A stretch of DNA of 64,000 nucleotides from Pandoraea anapnoica (GCF_902459765.1 NZ_CABPSP010000007.1:62001-126000); one strand, 5' to 3'; positions 17,455 through 27,537 are shown, counted from the first letter of the stretch. Notes: generated by a model not told the origin, from the letters alone. Program-made: numbers and translations.

Positions 17455-20163
17455 TTAAGCAGCCGCAAGCAATTGACGCAGCACGAACGGCAGGATGCCG
17501 CCGTGCTTGTAGTAATCCACTTCGATCGGCGTGTCGATACGCAGCAGGACCTGCACCTTTTGCGTTTCGCCGTTCTTGCGATGGATCACCAGCGTGACGT
17601 CTTGCTGCGGCTTGATGTCGGCCGTCAGACCTTCGATGTCGTACGTTTCTTCGCCCGTGATGCCGAGCGATTCCACGCTGTCCGAGCCCTTGAATTGCAG
17701 GGGCAGAACGCCCATGCCGACCAGGTTGGAGCGGTGGATGCGTTCGAACGAACGGGTGATGACCGCCTTCACGCCCAGCAGCTGCGTGCCCTTGGCTGCC
17801 CAGTCGCGCGACGAACCCGTGCCGTACTCTTCGCCACCGAACACCACCGTCGGGGTGTTCTCGCCGACGTACTTCATTGCGGCGTCGTAAATCGAGAGCT
17901 GTTCGCCGCTCGGCTGGTGAATCGTCAGGCCGCCTTCCACGCGCGAGCCGTCGGCCTTTGCGGGGATCATCAGGTTCTTGATACGGACGTTGGCGAACGT
18001 GCCACGCATCATCACTTCGTGGTTACCACGGCGCGAGCCGTAGCTGTTGAAGTCGGCCTTGAGCACGCCGTTTTCCAGCAGCCACTTGCCTGCCGGCGAC
18101 GTTTCCTTGATCGAGCCTGCCGGGCTGATGTGGTCCGTCGTCACCGAGTCGCCGAACACGCCCAGTGCGCGCGCGCCCTGGATCGGCTTGATGTCGGCGT
18201 TCGGTTCCATCGAGAAGCCGTCGAAGAACGGCGGCTCGGCGATGTACGTCGACGTCGGCCAGTCGTAGACCTGACCCTTCGAACCCTTGACCTTCGCCCA
18301 CAGCGGGCTCGGTTCCTTCACCGAATCGTAGTTGGCCTTGAACACCTTCGCGTTCATGGCGAACTTCATCAGCTTGTGGATTTCTTCGCTGGTCGGCCAG
18401 ATGTCGCCCAGGAAGATATCGCGGCCGCCCTTGCCCTTGCCGACCGGTTCGGTCATCAGGTCACGCGTGACGTTGCCGGCGATGGCGTAGGCCACGACCA
18501 GCGGGGGCGAGGCGAGGAAGTTGGCGCGGATGTTCGGGTGAATACGCGCTTCGAAGTTACGGTTGCCCGACAGCACGGCGGCCGCGACCATATCGTTCTT
18601 CGTGATCGTCTCGTTCAGTTCGGCCGTCAAATCGCCGGCGTTACCGATACAGGTCGTGCAGCCGTAAGCCGTCACGCCGAAGCCGAGCTTCTCGAGGTAC
18701 CCCAGCAGACCGGCTGCGTGCAGATACTCGGTGACCACACGGCTTCCCGGGGCGAGCGACGTCTTGATGTGCGGCGCGACCTTCAGACCGGCTTCCACAG
18801 CCTTCTTAGCCAGCAGACCGGCGGCGAGCAGCACGCTCGGGTTCGACGTGTTCGTGCACGACGTAATGGCGGCGATGAGCACATCGCCGTTGTTCACGTC
18901 GATGCCGCTGGCCGTCTTGTACGTGGCGTCGAGTTGCTCTTGCGTCAGATTGAAACCGTTCTCGGCGACCGGCTTCGTGAACAGGTCCCTGAACGTCGAC
19001 TTGACGTTGCCGATTTCGATACGGTCCTGCGGACGCTTCGGACCGGCCAGCGACGGTGCGACCGTGCCGAGGTCCAGCTTGAGCGTCTTGGTGTAATCGA
19101 TGCTGTCCGTCTTCGGTACGCCGAAGAGGTTCTGGGCCTTGAAGTACGATTCGAACGCGTCGATTTCGGCCTTCGTGCGGCCCGTGCCCTTGAAGTAATC
19201 GATCGTCTTTTCGTCGACCGGGAAGAAGCCCATCGTCGCGCCGTATTCCGGTGCCATGTTGGCGATGGTGGCGCGGTCCGGCAGGGCGAGGCTCGACGTA
19301 CCTTCGCCGAAGAATTCGACGAACTTGCCCACGACCTTCTCGCGACGCAGCATTTCCGTGATCGTCAGCACCAGGTCGGTGGCGGTCACGCCTTCGCGCA
19401 GACGGCCCGTCAGCTCCACGCCAACGACGTCCGGCGTCAGGAAGTACACCGGCTGACCCAGCATGCCGGCTTCGGCTTCAATGCCGCCCACACCCCAGCC
19501 CACCACGCCGATACCGTTGATCATGGTCGTGTGGCTGTCCGTGCCGACGAGCGTGTCCGGATAGAACACATCGTCCTTCTTGTGCACGCCGCGTGCCAGA
19601 TATTCCAGGTTCACCTGGTGGACGATGCCATAGCCCGGTTGCACAACGCCGAACGTGTCGAACGCCTGCATCCCCCACTTCATGAACTGGTAGCGCTCGT
19701 TGTTGCGCTGGAATTCCAGTTTCATGTTCAGGTCGAGCGCCTTCTTCTCGCGGAAGTGATCGATCGTGACCGAGTGGTCGACCACCAGATCCACCGGCAC
19801 CAGCGGCTCGATGCGCTTCGGGTTCTTGCCCTGACGCTCGGCGACGTTACGCATGGCGGCCAGGTCGGCCAGCAGCGGCACGCCCGTGAAATCCTGCAGC
19901 ACGACACGCGCGACGACGAACGGAATTTCGTCAGTGCGCTCGGCGTTGGGTTTCCAGTTGGCCAGTTGTTTGACGTGCTCTTCGGTCACCTTCTTGCCGT
20001 CGCAATTGCGCAGCACGGACTCGAGCACGAGGCGGATCGACACCGGCAGGCGTTCGACATTCACACCCAGGGCCTTGCCCAGTTGGGGCAGCGAGTAGAA
20101 CTTGCCTTTCTTGTTGCCGCCGAGCTTGAACTCTTTAAGCGTTTTGTGGAGGTTGTGGGCCAT
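17455..20163 (-). CDS. acnA: Aconitate hydratase A
   Basis: The 902-residue enzyme interconverts citrate and isocitrate. The length and order are those of the AcnA/IRP1 type, with the swivel domain last. Cluster ligands are the Cys of [13 protein letters not shown] and the two in [11 protein letters not shown], which bind the [4Fe-4S] cluster. [23 protein letters not shown] and [16 protein letters not shown] are the usual substrate-site segments. I chose the ATG at 20163 (MAHNLHKTL), ten codons inside the longest frame, because AAGGAAAG lies just upstream. The gene is transcribed alone towards the shared terminator. Confidence 0.97.
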   Translation of the reverse strand: MAHNLHKTLKEFKLGGNKKGKFYSLPQLGKALGVNVERLPVSIRLVLESVLRNCDGKKVTEEHVKQLANWKPNAERTDEIPFVVARVVLQDFTGVPLLADLAAMRNVAERQGKNPKRIEPLVPVDLVVDHSVTIDHFREKKALDLNMKLEFQRNNERYQFMKWGMQAFDTFGVVQPGYGIVHQVNLEYLARGVHKKDDVFYPDTLVGTDSHTTMINGIGVVGWGVGGIEAEAGMLGQPVYFLTPDVVGVELTGRLREGVTATDLVLTITEMLRREKVVGKFVEFFGEGTSSLALPDRATIANMAPEYGATMGFFPVDEKTIDYFKGTGRTKAEIDAFESYFKAQNLFGVPKTDSIDYTKTLKLDLGTVAPSLAGPKRPQDRIEIGNVKSTFRDLFTKPVAENGFNLTQEQLDATYKTASGIDVNNGDVLIAAITSCTNTSNPSVLLAAGLLAKKAVEAGLKVAPHIKTSLAPGSRVVTEYLHAAGLLGYLEKLGFGVTAYGCTTCIGNAGDLTAELNETITKNDMVAAAVLSGNRNFEARIHPNIRANFLASPPLVVAYAIAGNVTRDLMTEPVGKGKGGRDIFLGDIWPTSEEIHKLMKFAMNAKVFKANYDSVKEPSPLWAKVKGSKGQVYDWPTSTYIAEPPFFDGFSMEPNADIKPIQGARALGVFGDSVTTDHISPAGSIKETSPAGKWLLENGVLKADFNSYGSRRGNHEVMMRGTFANVRIKNLMIPAKADGSRVEGGLTIHQPSGEQLSIYDAAMKYVGENTPTVVFGGEEYGTGSSRDWAAKGTQLLGVKAVITRSFERIHRSNLVGMGVLPLQFKGSDSVESLGITGEETYDIEGLTADIKPQQDVTLVIHRKNGETQKVQVLLRIDTPIEVDYYKHGGILPFVLRQLLAAA

Positions 20164-20404
20164 GATCTTTCCTTGAGTGATACAGAAAAACAAAGCGTGG
20201 TGAAGCTATTGGTGGGGGCCGGTATCGCGCAGGCACCTGCCTGGGTGCCCGCTACGATGCCGGTAGGTCATGCGTCCGGCGTGCCGGGTACTGCGAAGAT
20301 TTCCGATGACTTCCGGTAAAACCAAATGTGCAGCAGTGCAACAGTGCAGCAGGAAAGCGGCTGGCGCGTCACGCGAACTGCGCCGGTGTCGACCCGGCGC
20401 CAGC

Positions 20405-20887
20405 TCAGTTGGTCACCTTGATCAACTCATTCGATTGCGTCGGGGCTGCCTTGTTCTGTTCCGACATCGCTTGCGTCATGCACTCGTCAGCCAGACGGTT
20501 GCCGCCATCGCGGTGCGTGAAAAGCATGGCCTTGGTCGGAATCACGACCAGGTCCATGCCGCTTGCTGCGTCATAGAAACGGTCCGCGCCGGTCGTCGTC
20601 ACCTGACGCGGCAGCTTGTAGTTACGACCTTCCCAGAACATCGTCAGGATCTGGTCGCGTTTCATGTCACCCTTGATGTACAACTTATTGTTCTCTTTGC
20701 AGCTCCAGAGTTCCGAGCCTTCGTCGGGTTGCGCGGGGGCTGCAGCGACAGCGGCCTTCTTCTTGGCCGGGGCCTTCTTCTTCGGAGCGGCCTTCTTGGT
20801 CGTGGTGGTCGACTCAGCGGCAAATGCCGTCGGGACGAGGGCAACGGAGCACAGGGCAACCAGCGCAGTCAGACAAAGCTTCTTCAT
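20405..20887 (-). CDS. Hypothetical secreted protein with Lys/Ala-rich linker
   Basis: I do not recognise a characterised family. The 160-residue protein has a clear signal peptide (MKKLCLTALVALCSVALVPTAFA, cleavage after AFA). A low-complexity linker of Lys, Ala and Pro (KKAAPKKKAPAKKKAAVAAAP) and a compact domain of about 110 residues with two Cys (LWSCKENN, DECMTQ) follow, likely to form a disulfide in the periplasm. The start at 20887 has GGAGAG upstream. It lies between acnA and mdh on the same strand but with long gaps, so it is probably its own transcript. A 7-bp stem hairpin (20380-20400) directly follows its stop. Confidence 0.75.
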   Translation of the reverse strand: MKKLCLTALVALCSVALVPTAFAAESTTTTKKAAPKKKAPAKKKAAVAAAPAQPDEGSELWSCKENNKLYIKGDMKRDQILTMFWEGRNYKLPRQVTTTGADRFYDAASGMDLVVIPTKAMLFTHRDGGNRLADECMTQAMSEQNKAAPTQSNELIKVTN

Positions 20888-21535
20888 GGTGAGTCTCTCC
20901 AGAGGGTAAGAACCGACGTTTGCAAAAGCGCAGATTATCGTACGAAGTCTGCGTCGTTCGACGTCACCACACAAATTTTTTCAATTCCTTTCACGCAAGC
21001 GCGACAAGCGACGGCGGTAAAAACCGGCGTCGTGCTGGATTGTGTTGCGGTGCGGAAAGCTGAGAGGTTGGCCAAATCGGCATCTGACCGAATCTGACAG
21101 CGCTTCGGTCTGAAACCGTTCGGTTCGGAAATCGGGAAGCGCTGCGGGTGGAGTGCTTGGCGAAACGAACGCAAAGGCGGGCGGATGAGGGCGTTCCGTT
21201 GTGCGTGCGGCAAGGCGTTCATTACGTTCGCCGAGGGCATTCCGCAGGCGCCGGAGATCCGGGGCAGTGCGCTGCTTGCGGCAATCGGACGCTGCATTCG
21301 CTTGGCCAAGAAATCACTCGATGATGCGTGAGGGAGTGGCGGGATCATAACGCTTTCGCGGGCTGGCAAGCTGGCGGGTGCGAGATGTCGTCACTCTGGA
21401 TTCAAGGAACGTACGGGTGCTGCTGGTGAAGCGGGGAAGTTGCGCCGGCTCTGGGGGTAGCCGCCGGCGCAGTTTCGGCCTGTTGCGACGCTTTTGACGT
21501 CACGCGAGGCCGGATCCCGGGGTATTCCTGGGAAA
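20888..21535. other. 648-base intergenic region without a supported gene
   Basis: Open frames here (for example 20935-21369 on the minus strand) have no recognisable domain and no ribosome binding site. The region includes the promoter area of the secreted protein and the 3' flank of mdh. The only structure I see is the hairpin at 21441-21471. Confidence 0.5.
21441..21471 (-). terminator. Possible terminator hairpin downstream of mdh
   Basis: TGCGCCGGC and GCCGGCGCA form a 9-bp stem 65 bases past the mdh stop. There is no proper U-tract, so it may be only a 3'-end stabilising hairpin. Confidence 0.35.
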
Positions 21536-22519
21536 TCAGCCCAACAGATGGGCCACGCCAGCGCGCTCTTCTTCGAGCTCCTTGAGCGTGAAGTCCATCT
21601 TTTCACGCGAGTAGGCGTCGATCTCAAGGCCTTCCACGCGCTTGTACTTGCCGTTTTCGCAGATCACCGGCACGCCGTAGATCACGTCTTCCGGAATGCC
21701 GTACGAGCCGTCCGACGGGATACCCATCGTGACCCACTTGCCGTTCGAGCCCAGCACCCAGTCATGGATGTGGTCGATAGCAGCGTTGGCAGCCGAAGCG
21801 GCCGACGACAGGCCACGGGCTTCGATGATGGCGGCGCCGCGCTTGCCGACGGTCGGCAGGAACACGTCGTTGTTCCACACGTCGTCGTTGATCATGGTCT
21901 TTACGCTCTGGCCGTCGATCGTGGCAAAGCGGTAGTCGGCGTACATCGTCGGCGAGTGGTTGCCCCACACGGCCAGCTTTTCGATGCTCGCGACCGGCTT
22001 GCCGGTCTTGGCGGCGAGTTGCGACAGGGCACGGTTGTGATCCAGGCGCAGCATCGCGGTGAAGTTTTCCTTCGGCAGGTTCGGGGCCGACTTCATGGCG
22101 ATGTAGGCATTGGTGTTCGCCGGGTTGCCGACGACCAGCACCTTGACGTTGCGGCTGGCGACTTCGTCCAGGGCCTTGCCCTGGACCGTGAAGATAGCGC
22201 CGTTCGCTTCGAGCAGATCCTTACGTTCCATGCCCTTCGAGCGCGGACGGGCGCCAACCAGCAGGGCGACGTCGGCATCCTTGAAGGCGACCTTCGGGTC
22301 GTCGGTCACGACCACGCCGGCCAGCAGCGGGAACGCGCAGTCTTCGAGCTCCATCACGACGCCCTTGACGGCGGCTTGAGCTTGCGGGAGGTCGAGCAGT
22401 TGCAGGATGACGGGCTGATCCTTGCCGAGCATGTCGCCATTAGCGATACGGAACAGCAGGGAGTAGCCGATTTGGCCAGCGGCGCCGGTGACGGCGACAC
22501 GCATTGCGGGTTTTGCCAT
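21536..22519 (-). CDS. mdh: Malate dehydrogenase
   Basis: The 327-residue enzyme oxidises malate to oxaloacetate with NAD+ in the TCA cycle. [22 protein letters not shown] is the dinucleotide-binding loop (limited to short motif GAAGQIG). [13 protein letters not shown] carries the substrate arginines of the mobile loop, and the catalytic His is in VWGNHSPTM. Length and sequence fit the cytosolic-type MDH of Burkholderiales. The ATG at 22519 (MAKPAMRV) follows a GAGAGAT Shine-Dalgarno. The gene is divergent from the GntR gene across a 350-base region with two palindromes. Confidence 0.97.
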   Translation of the reverse strand: MAKPAMRVAVTGAAGQIGYSLLFRIANGDMLGKDQPVILQLLDLPQAQAAVKGVVMELEDCAFPLLAGVVVTDDPKVAFKDADVALLVGARPRSKGMERKDLLEANGAIFTVQGKALDEVASRNVKVLVVGNPANTNAYIAMKSAPNLPKENFTAMLRLDHNRALSQLAAKTGKPVASIEKLAVWGNHSPTMYADYRFATIDGQSVKTMINDDVWNNDVFLPTVGKRGAAIIEARGLSSAASAANAAIDHIHDWVLGSNGKWVTMGIPSDGSYGIPEDVIYGVPVICENGKYKRVEGLEIDAYSREKMDFTLKELEEERAGVAHLLG

Positions 22520-22706
22520 GAGAATCTCTCCAGACGTGTACAAATAATCCTGCGAAGCTCAGGATGGGCTCACCGTCCGGGTGGCAAACGTTTGCCAGGC
22601 TGACAGCGCCGCGTCACATGAAGCTTCTAAAATTCCTTGACCTACGGAAGCTTGCGGGCTGCGCGGGGAGTGCTGCCGTCGACATGTGCGAAGCACCGGA
22701 CTCTCT

Positions 22707-22720
22707 TATCTTATAAGATA
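22707..22720. promoter_or_regulatory. Palindromic operator-like site 1 (GntR type)
   Basis: TATCTTATAAGATA is a perfect 14-bp palindrome in the mdh-gntR intergenic region. Its core CTTATAAG resembles the second site 87 bases away (CTTATATAAG), so both are candidate binding sites of the adjacent GntR protein. Confidence 0.55.
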
Positions 22721-22793
22721 GCCATTGCGGGCCGCAGGCCCCTGTTAGCCCGCGCCAGTGTAGGAGTCGTCAGAACGAATGTCAACTCTATCT

Positions 22794-22813
22794 TATGTCT
22801 TATATAAGACATA
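22794..22813. promoter_or_regulatory. Palindromic operator-like site 2 (GntR type)
   Basis: TATGTCTTATATAAGACATA is a perfect 20-bp palindrome, 56 bases upstream of the GntR start. AT-rich palindromes with a TCTTAT-ATAAGA core are typical operators of HutC-subfamily GntR regulators, so autoregulation is likely; control of mdh is inferred from position. Confidence 0.65.
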
Positions 22814-22869
22814 GGATTATTGCTGTTATTCGATGGACGAAGGTCTTGATTTGTGGTCAAATCCCCGCC

Positions 22870-23730
22870 ATGAATGCGAACGTTCGCGACACATCCAACA
22901 CCACGCCGCCTGTCGACGCGCCGCAGCGATCGGACAGCGCGCGCGATGTCGCTCAGGTCTCCCCGGCTGCATCGGCTGCCCAGGCTTTGCAGGGTGGTGT
23001 GGCCGCCGGAGCGTCGCCGACCTTCAGTCCGTTGTACCAGCAGATCAAGGGGCTCATTACCCAGAGCCTGCAAGCCGGCGAATGGAAGCCCGGCGAAATC
23101 ATTCCCAGCGAAGTCGATCTGGCGGGCCGTTACAAGGTCAGCCAGGGAACGGTGCGTAAAGCCATCGACGAGCTGGCGGCAGAGAACCTGCTGGTGCGCC
23201 GTCAGGGCCGCGGTACGTTCGTCGCCACCCATCATGAAGACCGGGTGCAATTCCGGTTTCTGCGTCTTGCGCCCGACTCGGGCGAACCTCATCATCCGCC
23301 CAGCCGCCTGATCGAGTGCCGCCGTATGCGCGCACCGGCGGAGATCGCACGTCAGCTGGATCTGCGTGCAGGCGACGGCGTGATTCTGATTCGTCGCATG
23401 ATGGATTTCTCGGACCGTCCGACGGTGCTCGACGAAATCTGGCTGCCCGGGTCGCTGTTCCGTGGGTTGACGGCGGAAAAGCTCAATGAATACAAGGGGC
23501 CGATGTATGGCCTGTTCGAAGACGAATTCGGTACGCGCATGATCCGCGCCGTGGAGAAAGTCCGCGCCGTGGCCGCAGACGACATGACGGCGGATCTGCT
23601 GAAGGTGCCGAAGGGTTTTCCTCTTCTGAGTGTGGAGCGCGTTTCCTACACTTATGGAGACAAACCGGTGGAAGTGCGCCGGGGTTGGTATGTCACCACG
23701 GAACATCATTATCAGAACGAACTAAGTTGA
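22870..23730 (+). CDS. GntR-family transcriptional regulator (HutC/UTRA type)
   Basis: The 286-residue protein has a disordered N-terminus of about 50 residues. A winged helix-turn-helix follows (FSPLYQQIKGLITQSLQAGEW, IPSEVDLAGRYKVSQGTVRKAIDELAAENLLVRRQGRGTFV), then a UTRA ligand-binding domain. I chose the ATG at 22870 (MNANVRD) because the longer frame would begin inside the 20-bp palindrome. It faces mdh and lies upstream of sdhC, so it probably senses a TCA-related acid and acts on the two palindromes. The ligand is unknown. Confidence 0.88.
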   Translation: MNANVRDTSNTTPPVDAPQRSDSARDVAQVSPAASAAQALQGGVAAGASPTFSPLYQQIKGLITQSLQAGEWKPGEIIPSEVDLAGRYKVSQGTVRKAIDELAAENLLVRRQGRGTFVATHHEDRVQFRFLRLAPDSGEPHHPPSRLIECRRMRAPAEIARQLDLRAGDGVILIRRMMDFSDRPTVLDEIWLPGSLFRGLTAEKLNEYKGPMYGLFEDEFGTRMIRAVEKVRAVAADDMTADLLKVPKGFPLLSVERVSYTYGDKPVEVRRGWYVTTEHHYQNELS

Positions 23731-23874
23731 AGACGAAGTCGAGTCTGACGTGAAATTGTTGAGAGGGTAGGGCGACTTTCCCATGGGATGCGCCGGTGTC
23801 GTGGCCGGCAAGTGCCTGAGAGTCGAGGCTTGGGGGCGGCGTGTCGTGCGCCGTTGGCAGGAATTTCCGGAGCG

Positions 23875-23905
23875 TTGGAACCGGTATGGTGCAATGCACT
23901 AGAAT
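23875..23905 (+). promoter_or_regulatory. Possible promoter of the sdh operon
   Basis: TTGGAA (23875-23880) and TAGAAT (23900-23905) resemble sigma-70 -35 and -10 boxes, but the spacing of 19 bases is long. A second TAAAAT lies at 23912-23917. The sdhC start is at 23949. Confidence 0.3.
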
Positions 23906-23948
23906 CGGCGCTAAAATCCGGGGCTGATGTAACTACATGGGGTCTAGC

Positions 23949-24362
23949 ATGGCTGAAGTGGTAAAAAAAGAGCGGCCAGTCTACAGGAATATCGGTATCG
24001 GACAGATTGTCTCGTACCGTCTCCCGCCGGCTGGTATCGTTTCGATCCTGCACCGTATTAGCGGTGTCATCTTGTTCCTTCTGTTGCCGTTCGCGCTGTA
24101 TCTGTTCGAACAGAGCCTCACGTCGGAACTGACCTTCGAAACTCTTCGAAGCGTTGCCTCCAACTGGTTTGTCAAACTCGTCATCCTGGCGTTGTCGTGG
24201 GGCTTCCTGCACCACTTCTGTGCCGGCGTGCGCCACCTGCGCATGGACTTCAATCACGACGCAGTGAGCAAGGAAGGCGGCAAGAATTCGGCTGTGGTCG
24301 TACTGGCCGTGTCGCTGGTGCTTACGCTGGCCGTCGCCCTCAAGCTGTTCGGAGCGTTCTAA
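23949..24362 (+). CDS. sdhC: Succinate dehydrogenase cytochrome b556 subunit
   Basis: The 137-residue membrane anchor of complex II has three helices. SILHRISGVILFLLLPF contains the quinone-site Ser and Arg of the family, and HHFCAGVRHLRMD carries the haem-ligand His. The ATG at 23949 (MAEVVKKERP) is four codons inside the longest frame and follows GGGG. Its stop overlaps by a few bases with the region before sdhD (one base apart), and the whole set sdhCDAB-sdhE-gltA runs in one direction. Confidence 0.95.
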   Translation: MAEVVKKERPVYRNIGIGQIVSYRLPPAGIVSILHRISGVILFLLLPFALYLFEQSLTSELTFETLRSVASNWFVKLVILALSWGFLHHFCAGVRHLRMDFNHDAVSKEGGKNSAVVVLAVSLVLTLAVALKLFGAF

Positions 24363-24363
24363 G

Positions 24364-24729
24364 ATGGCACAGAACAATATCGGTTCCAAGCGCCTGGTCG
24401 TCGGCGCCCACTACGGCCTGCGCGACTGGATTGCGCAGCGCATGACCGCAGTGATCATGGCCGTGTACACGGTGATCCTGCTGGTGTGGTTCTTCACCGC
24501 CAAGAACTTCTCCTACGAAGGCTGGGCCGGCATCTTCTCGCATCAATGGATGAAGTTGGCCACGTTCGTTACGCTGCTCGCGCTGTTTTATCACGCGTGG
24601 GTCGGCATTCGCGACATCTGGATGGACTACGTCAAGCCCGTCAGTGTGCGACTGGCGCTGTACGCGCTGACGATCGTCTGGCTGCTGGCTTGTGCCGGCT
24701 ATGCCGCGCAGATTTTGTGGAGAGTGTAA
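24364..24729 (+). CDS. sdhD: Succinate dehydrogenase hydrophobic anchor subunit
   Basis: The 121-residue protein has three helices and is the second membrane anchor. GLRDWIAQRMTAVIMAVYT opens helix 1, and LFYHAWVGIRDIWMDYVKP holds the haem-ligand His and the Asp-Tyr pair near the quinone site. It begins one base after sdhC, with the Shine-Dalgarno inside the sdhC end (GGAGCG). Confidence 0.95.
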   Translation: MAQNNIGSKRLVVGAHYGLRDWIAQRMTAVIMAVYTVILLVWFFTAKNFSYEGWAGIFSHQWMKLATFVTLLALFYHAWVGIRDIWMDYVKPVSVRLALYALTIVWLLACAGYAAQILWRV

Positions 24730-24732
24730 AGA

Positions 24733-26508
24733 ATGGCTGCAATTAAAAATTCGCTGCCGCGCCGCCGCTTTGACGTCGTCATCGTGGGCGCAGGTGGTTC
24801 GGGCATGCGCGCTTCGCTGCAACTGGCCAAGGCCGGTCTGTCGGTGGCAGTGCTGTCCAAGGTGTTCCCCACCCGTTCGCATACCGTGGCCGCTCAGGGC
24901 GGCATTGGCGCTTCGCTCGGCAACATGAGTGAAGACAACTGGCATTACCACTTCTACGACACCATCAAGGGCTCCGACTGGCTCGGCGACCAGGATGCGA
25001 TCGAGTTCATGTGCCGTCAGGCACCGAACGCTGTCTACGAGCTGGAACACTTCGGCATGCCGTTCGACCGTAACCCGGACGGTACGATTTACCAGCGCCC
25101 GTTCGGCGGCCACACGGCCAACTACGGCGAAAAGCCCGTCCAGCGCGCTTGCGCGGCTGCTGACCGTACCGGTCACGCCCTGCTGCACACGCTGTACCAG
25201 CAAAACGTCGCTGCCAAGACCCACTTCTTCGTGGAGTGGATGGCGCTCGACCTGATCCGCAACGAAGAGGGCGATGTCCTCGGCGTGTCGGCACTGGAAC
25301 TCGAAACGGGCGAAGTCTACCTGCTCGAAGGCAAGTGCACGTTGTTCGCGACCGGCGGTGCCGGCCGTGTGTACGCCGCTTCGACCAACGCGTTCATCAA
25401 CACCGGTGACGGTCTGGGCATGGCTGCACGTGCAGGCATTCCGCTCGAAGACATGGAGTTCTGGCAATTCCACCCGACCGGCGTGGCCGGCGCGGGCGTG
25501 CTGATCACCGAAGGTGTGCGCGGCGAAGGCGGTATTCTGCGTAACTCGAACGGCGAGCGTTTCATGGAGCGTTACGCCCCGACGCTGAAGGATCTGGCGC
25601 CGCGTGACTTCGTGTCGCGTTCGATGGACCAGGAAATCAAGGAAGGCCGTGGCTGCGGCCCGAACGGCGACTACGTGCTGCTCGACCTCTCGCACATCGG
25701 TGCCGAGACGATCATGAAGCGCCTGCCGTCGATTCGTGAAATCGCACTGAAGTTCGCCAACGTCGACGCGATCAAGGAACCGATCCCCGTCGTGCCGACC
25801 ATCCACTACCAGATGGGCGGTATTCCGACGAACTACAACGGTCAGGTCGTGCTGCAGAAGGACGGCTCGTCGGTGCCCGTCAACGGCTTCTACGCTGTGG
25901 GCGAGTGCTCGTGCGTGTCGGTCCACGGTGCCAACCGTCTGGGTACGAACTCGCTGCTCGACCTCGTGGTGTTCGGCCGTGCCGCCGGTAACCACATCGT
26001 CGACTTCGTCAAGAACCACGGCGACCACAAGCCGCTGCCCGCCGATGCAGGCGACAACGCGCTGGCGCGCCTCGGTCGTCTGGAAGCGTCTAGCTCGGGC
26101 GAGTACGCACAGGACATCGCCAACGACATCCGCGCGACGATGCAGAAGCACGCTGGCGTGTTCCGTACCTCGGAACTGCTCAAGGAAGGCGTGGACGAGA
26201 TCAAGCAAGTGGCCGAGCGCGTGTCGCACGTCCATCTGAAGGACAAGTCGAAGGTGTTCAACACGGCGCGTATGGAAGCGCTGGAAGTCGACAACCTGAT
26301 CGAAGTGGCCAAGGCCACCATGATCGCAGCGGAAGCCCGTAAGGAAAGCCGCGGTGCGCACGCACACAGCGACTACCCGGAGCGCGACGACGCCAACTGG
26401 ATGCGCCACTCGCTGTTCTTCAGCGAAGGCAACCGTCTGGATTACAAGCCGGTGCAGATGAAGCCGCTGACCGTCGACTCGGTTCCGCCCAAGGCGCGGA
26501 CGTTCTAA
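24733..26508 (+). CDS. sdhA: Succinate dehydrogenase flavoprotein subunit
   Basis: The 591-residue catalytic subunit oxidises succinate to fumarate. VIVGAGGSGMRASLQLAKAG is the FAD-binding loop. SHTVAAQGGIGASLGN contains the His covalently bound to FAD with the help of SdhE, encoded two genes downstream. HPTGVAGAGVLITEGVRGEGG and IHYQMGGIPTN contain substrate-site His and Arg residues. It lies three bases after sdhD. Confidence 0.98.
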   Translation: MAAIKNSLPRRRFDVVIVGAGGSGMRASLQLAKAGLSVAVLSKVFPTRSHTVAAQGGIGASLGNMSEDNWHYHFYDTIKGSDWLGDQDAIEFMCRQAPNAVYELEHFGMPFDRNPDGTIYQRPFGGHTANYGEKPVQRACAAADRTGHALLHTLYQQNVAAKTHFFVEWMALDLIRNEEGDVLGVSALELETGEVYLLEGKCTLFATGGAGRVYAASTNAFINTGDGLGMAARAGIPLEDMEFWQFHPTGVAGAGVLITEGVRGEGGILRNSNGERFMERYAPTLKDLAPRDFVSRSMDQEIKEGRGCGPNGDYVLLDLSHIGAETIMKRLPSIREIALKFANVDAIKEPIPVVPTIHYQMGGIPTNYNGQVVLQKDGSSVPVNGFYAVGECSCVSVHGANRLGTNSLLDLVVFGRAAGNHIVDFVKNHGDHKPLPADAGDNALARLGRLEASSSGEYAQDIANDIRATMQKHAGVFRTSELLKEGVDEIKQVAERVSHVHLKDKSKVFNTARMEALEVDNLIEVAKATMIAAEARKESRGAHAHSDYPERDDANWMRHSLFFSEGNRLDYKPVQMKPLTVDSVPPKARTF

Positions 26509-26523
26509 GGGATTCGCAAGATC

Positions 26524-27225
26524 ATGAAACGCATTTTTGAAGTCTACCGCTACGATCCGGACAAGGATGCCGCACCGTACATGCAGACCTACGAGGTCGA
26601 ACTCGACGGTCACGAGCGCATGCTGCTCGACGCATTGGTGAAGCTCAAGAAGATCGACGAAGGCATCGCTTTCCGCCGCTCGTGCCGCGAAGGCGTGTGC
26701 GGTTCGGACGCCATGAACATCAACGGCAAGAATGGTCTGGCCTGCCTGACCAACATGAACGATCTGCCGAACAAGATCGTGCTGAAGCCGTTGCCGGGTC
26801 TGCCGGTCATTCGCGACCTGATCGTCGACATGACGCACTTCTTCAACCAGTACCACTCGATCAAGCCGTACCTGATCAACCCCGAGCCGGCACCGGAGAA
26901 GGAGCGTCTGCAGTCGCCCGAGCAGCGTGATGAGCTCGATGGTCTGTACGAGTGTATTCTGTGCGCATCGTGCTCGACGTCGTGCCCGAGCTTCTGGTGG
27001 AACCCGGACAAGTTCGTCGGCCCGGCCGGTCTGCTCCAGGCTTACCGCTTCATCGCGGACAGCCGCGACACGGCGACCAGCGAGCGTCTGGACAATCTGG
27101 AAGATCCGTACCGCCTGTTCCGCTGCCACACGATCATGAACTGCGTGGATGTCTGCCCGAAGGGTCTTAACCCGACGAAGGCTATCGGCAAGATCAAGGA
27201 GCTGATGGTGCGTCGCGCCGTCTGA
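26524..27225 (+). CDS. sdhB: Succinate dehydrogenase iron-sulfur subunit
   Basis: The 233-residue subunit passes electrons from FAD to quinone. The [2Fe-2S] site is in CREGVCGSDAMNINGKNGLAC, the [4Fe-4S] site in CILCASCSTSCP and the [3Fe-4S] site in CHTIMNCVDVCPKGLNP. All expected Cys are present. It starts 15 bases after sdhA and is followed by sdhE. Confidence 0.98.
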   Translation: MKRIFEVYRYDPDKDAAPYMQTYEVELDGHERMLLDALVKLKKIDEGIAFRRSCREGVCGSDAMNINGKNGLACLTNMNDLPNKIVLKPLPGLPVIRDLIVDMTHFFNQYHSIKPYLINPEPAPEKERLQSPEQRDELDGLYECILCASCSTSCPSFWWNPDKFVGPAGLLQAYRFIADSRDTATSERLDNLEDPYRLFRCHTIMNCVDVCPKGLNPTKAIGKIKELMVRRAV

Positions 27226-27235
27226 CCCAACGATC

Positions 27236-27508
27236 ATGCCGGATATCAATCACCAGTCCGATCCGGTCAAACGTGCCCGCCTGCGCTGGCGGGCACGCCG
27301 CGGTTTGCTGGAAAACGACCTCATTCTCGAACGATTCTTCGCCAAGTACGAAGCTTCGCTGACTGATGAGGATGTGGGCGCCCTCACAAAGCTGCTCGAT
27401 TTGAGCGACAACGATTTGATGGATCTGCTGCTAGCGCGTAAAGAGCCCGAGGCGGATCTGGACGGGCCGGACGTGCAGCGCCTGCTGGCGCTTTTGCGTG
27501 CCGTGTAG
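27236..27508 (+). CDS. sdhE: FAD assembly factor SdhE
   Basis: The 90-residue protein promotes covalent flavinylation of SdhA. The family motif RxRWRARRGLLENDLILERF is present (RLRWRARRGLLENDL), including the RGxxE sequence needed for activity. The rest is the helical bundle ending in LLALLRAV. It begins 10 bases after sdhB, as in many Proteobacteria. Confidence 0.95.
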   Translation: MPDINHQSDPVKRARLRWRARRGLLENDLILERFFAKYEASLTDEDVGALTKLLDLSDNDLMDLLLARKEPEADLDGPDVQRLLALLRAV

Positions 27509-27537
27509 GGGTTTTGGAATTTTTTTGAGGAAGCGAT

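Noticed and set aside
17335-20319. 994-codon open frame on the plus strand opposite acnA
   Set aside because: It is the antisense shadow of a well-supported aconitase gene in high-GC DNA; its product is His/Arg/Val-rich without any domain.
20935-21369. 144-codon minus-strand frame upstream of the secreted protein gene
   Set aside because: No recognisable domain, no Shine-Dalgarno, low-complexity composition; treated as non-coding.
22795-22869. Longer start for the GntR regulator at 22795
   Set aside because: It would start inside the 20-bp palindrome and adds residues unlike the family; the ATG at 22870 fits better.
24340-27249. 969-codon minus-strand open frame opposite sdhD-sdhA-sdhB
   Set aside because: It spans three certain succinate dehydrogenase genes on the other strand and arises from their codon bias; no domain or ribosome binding site.
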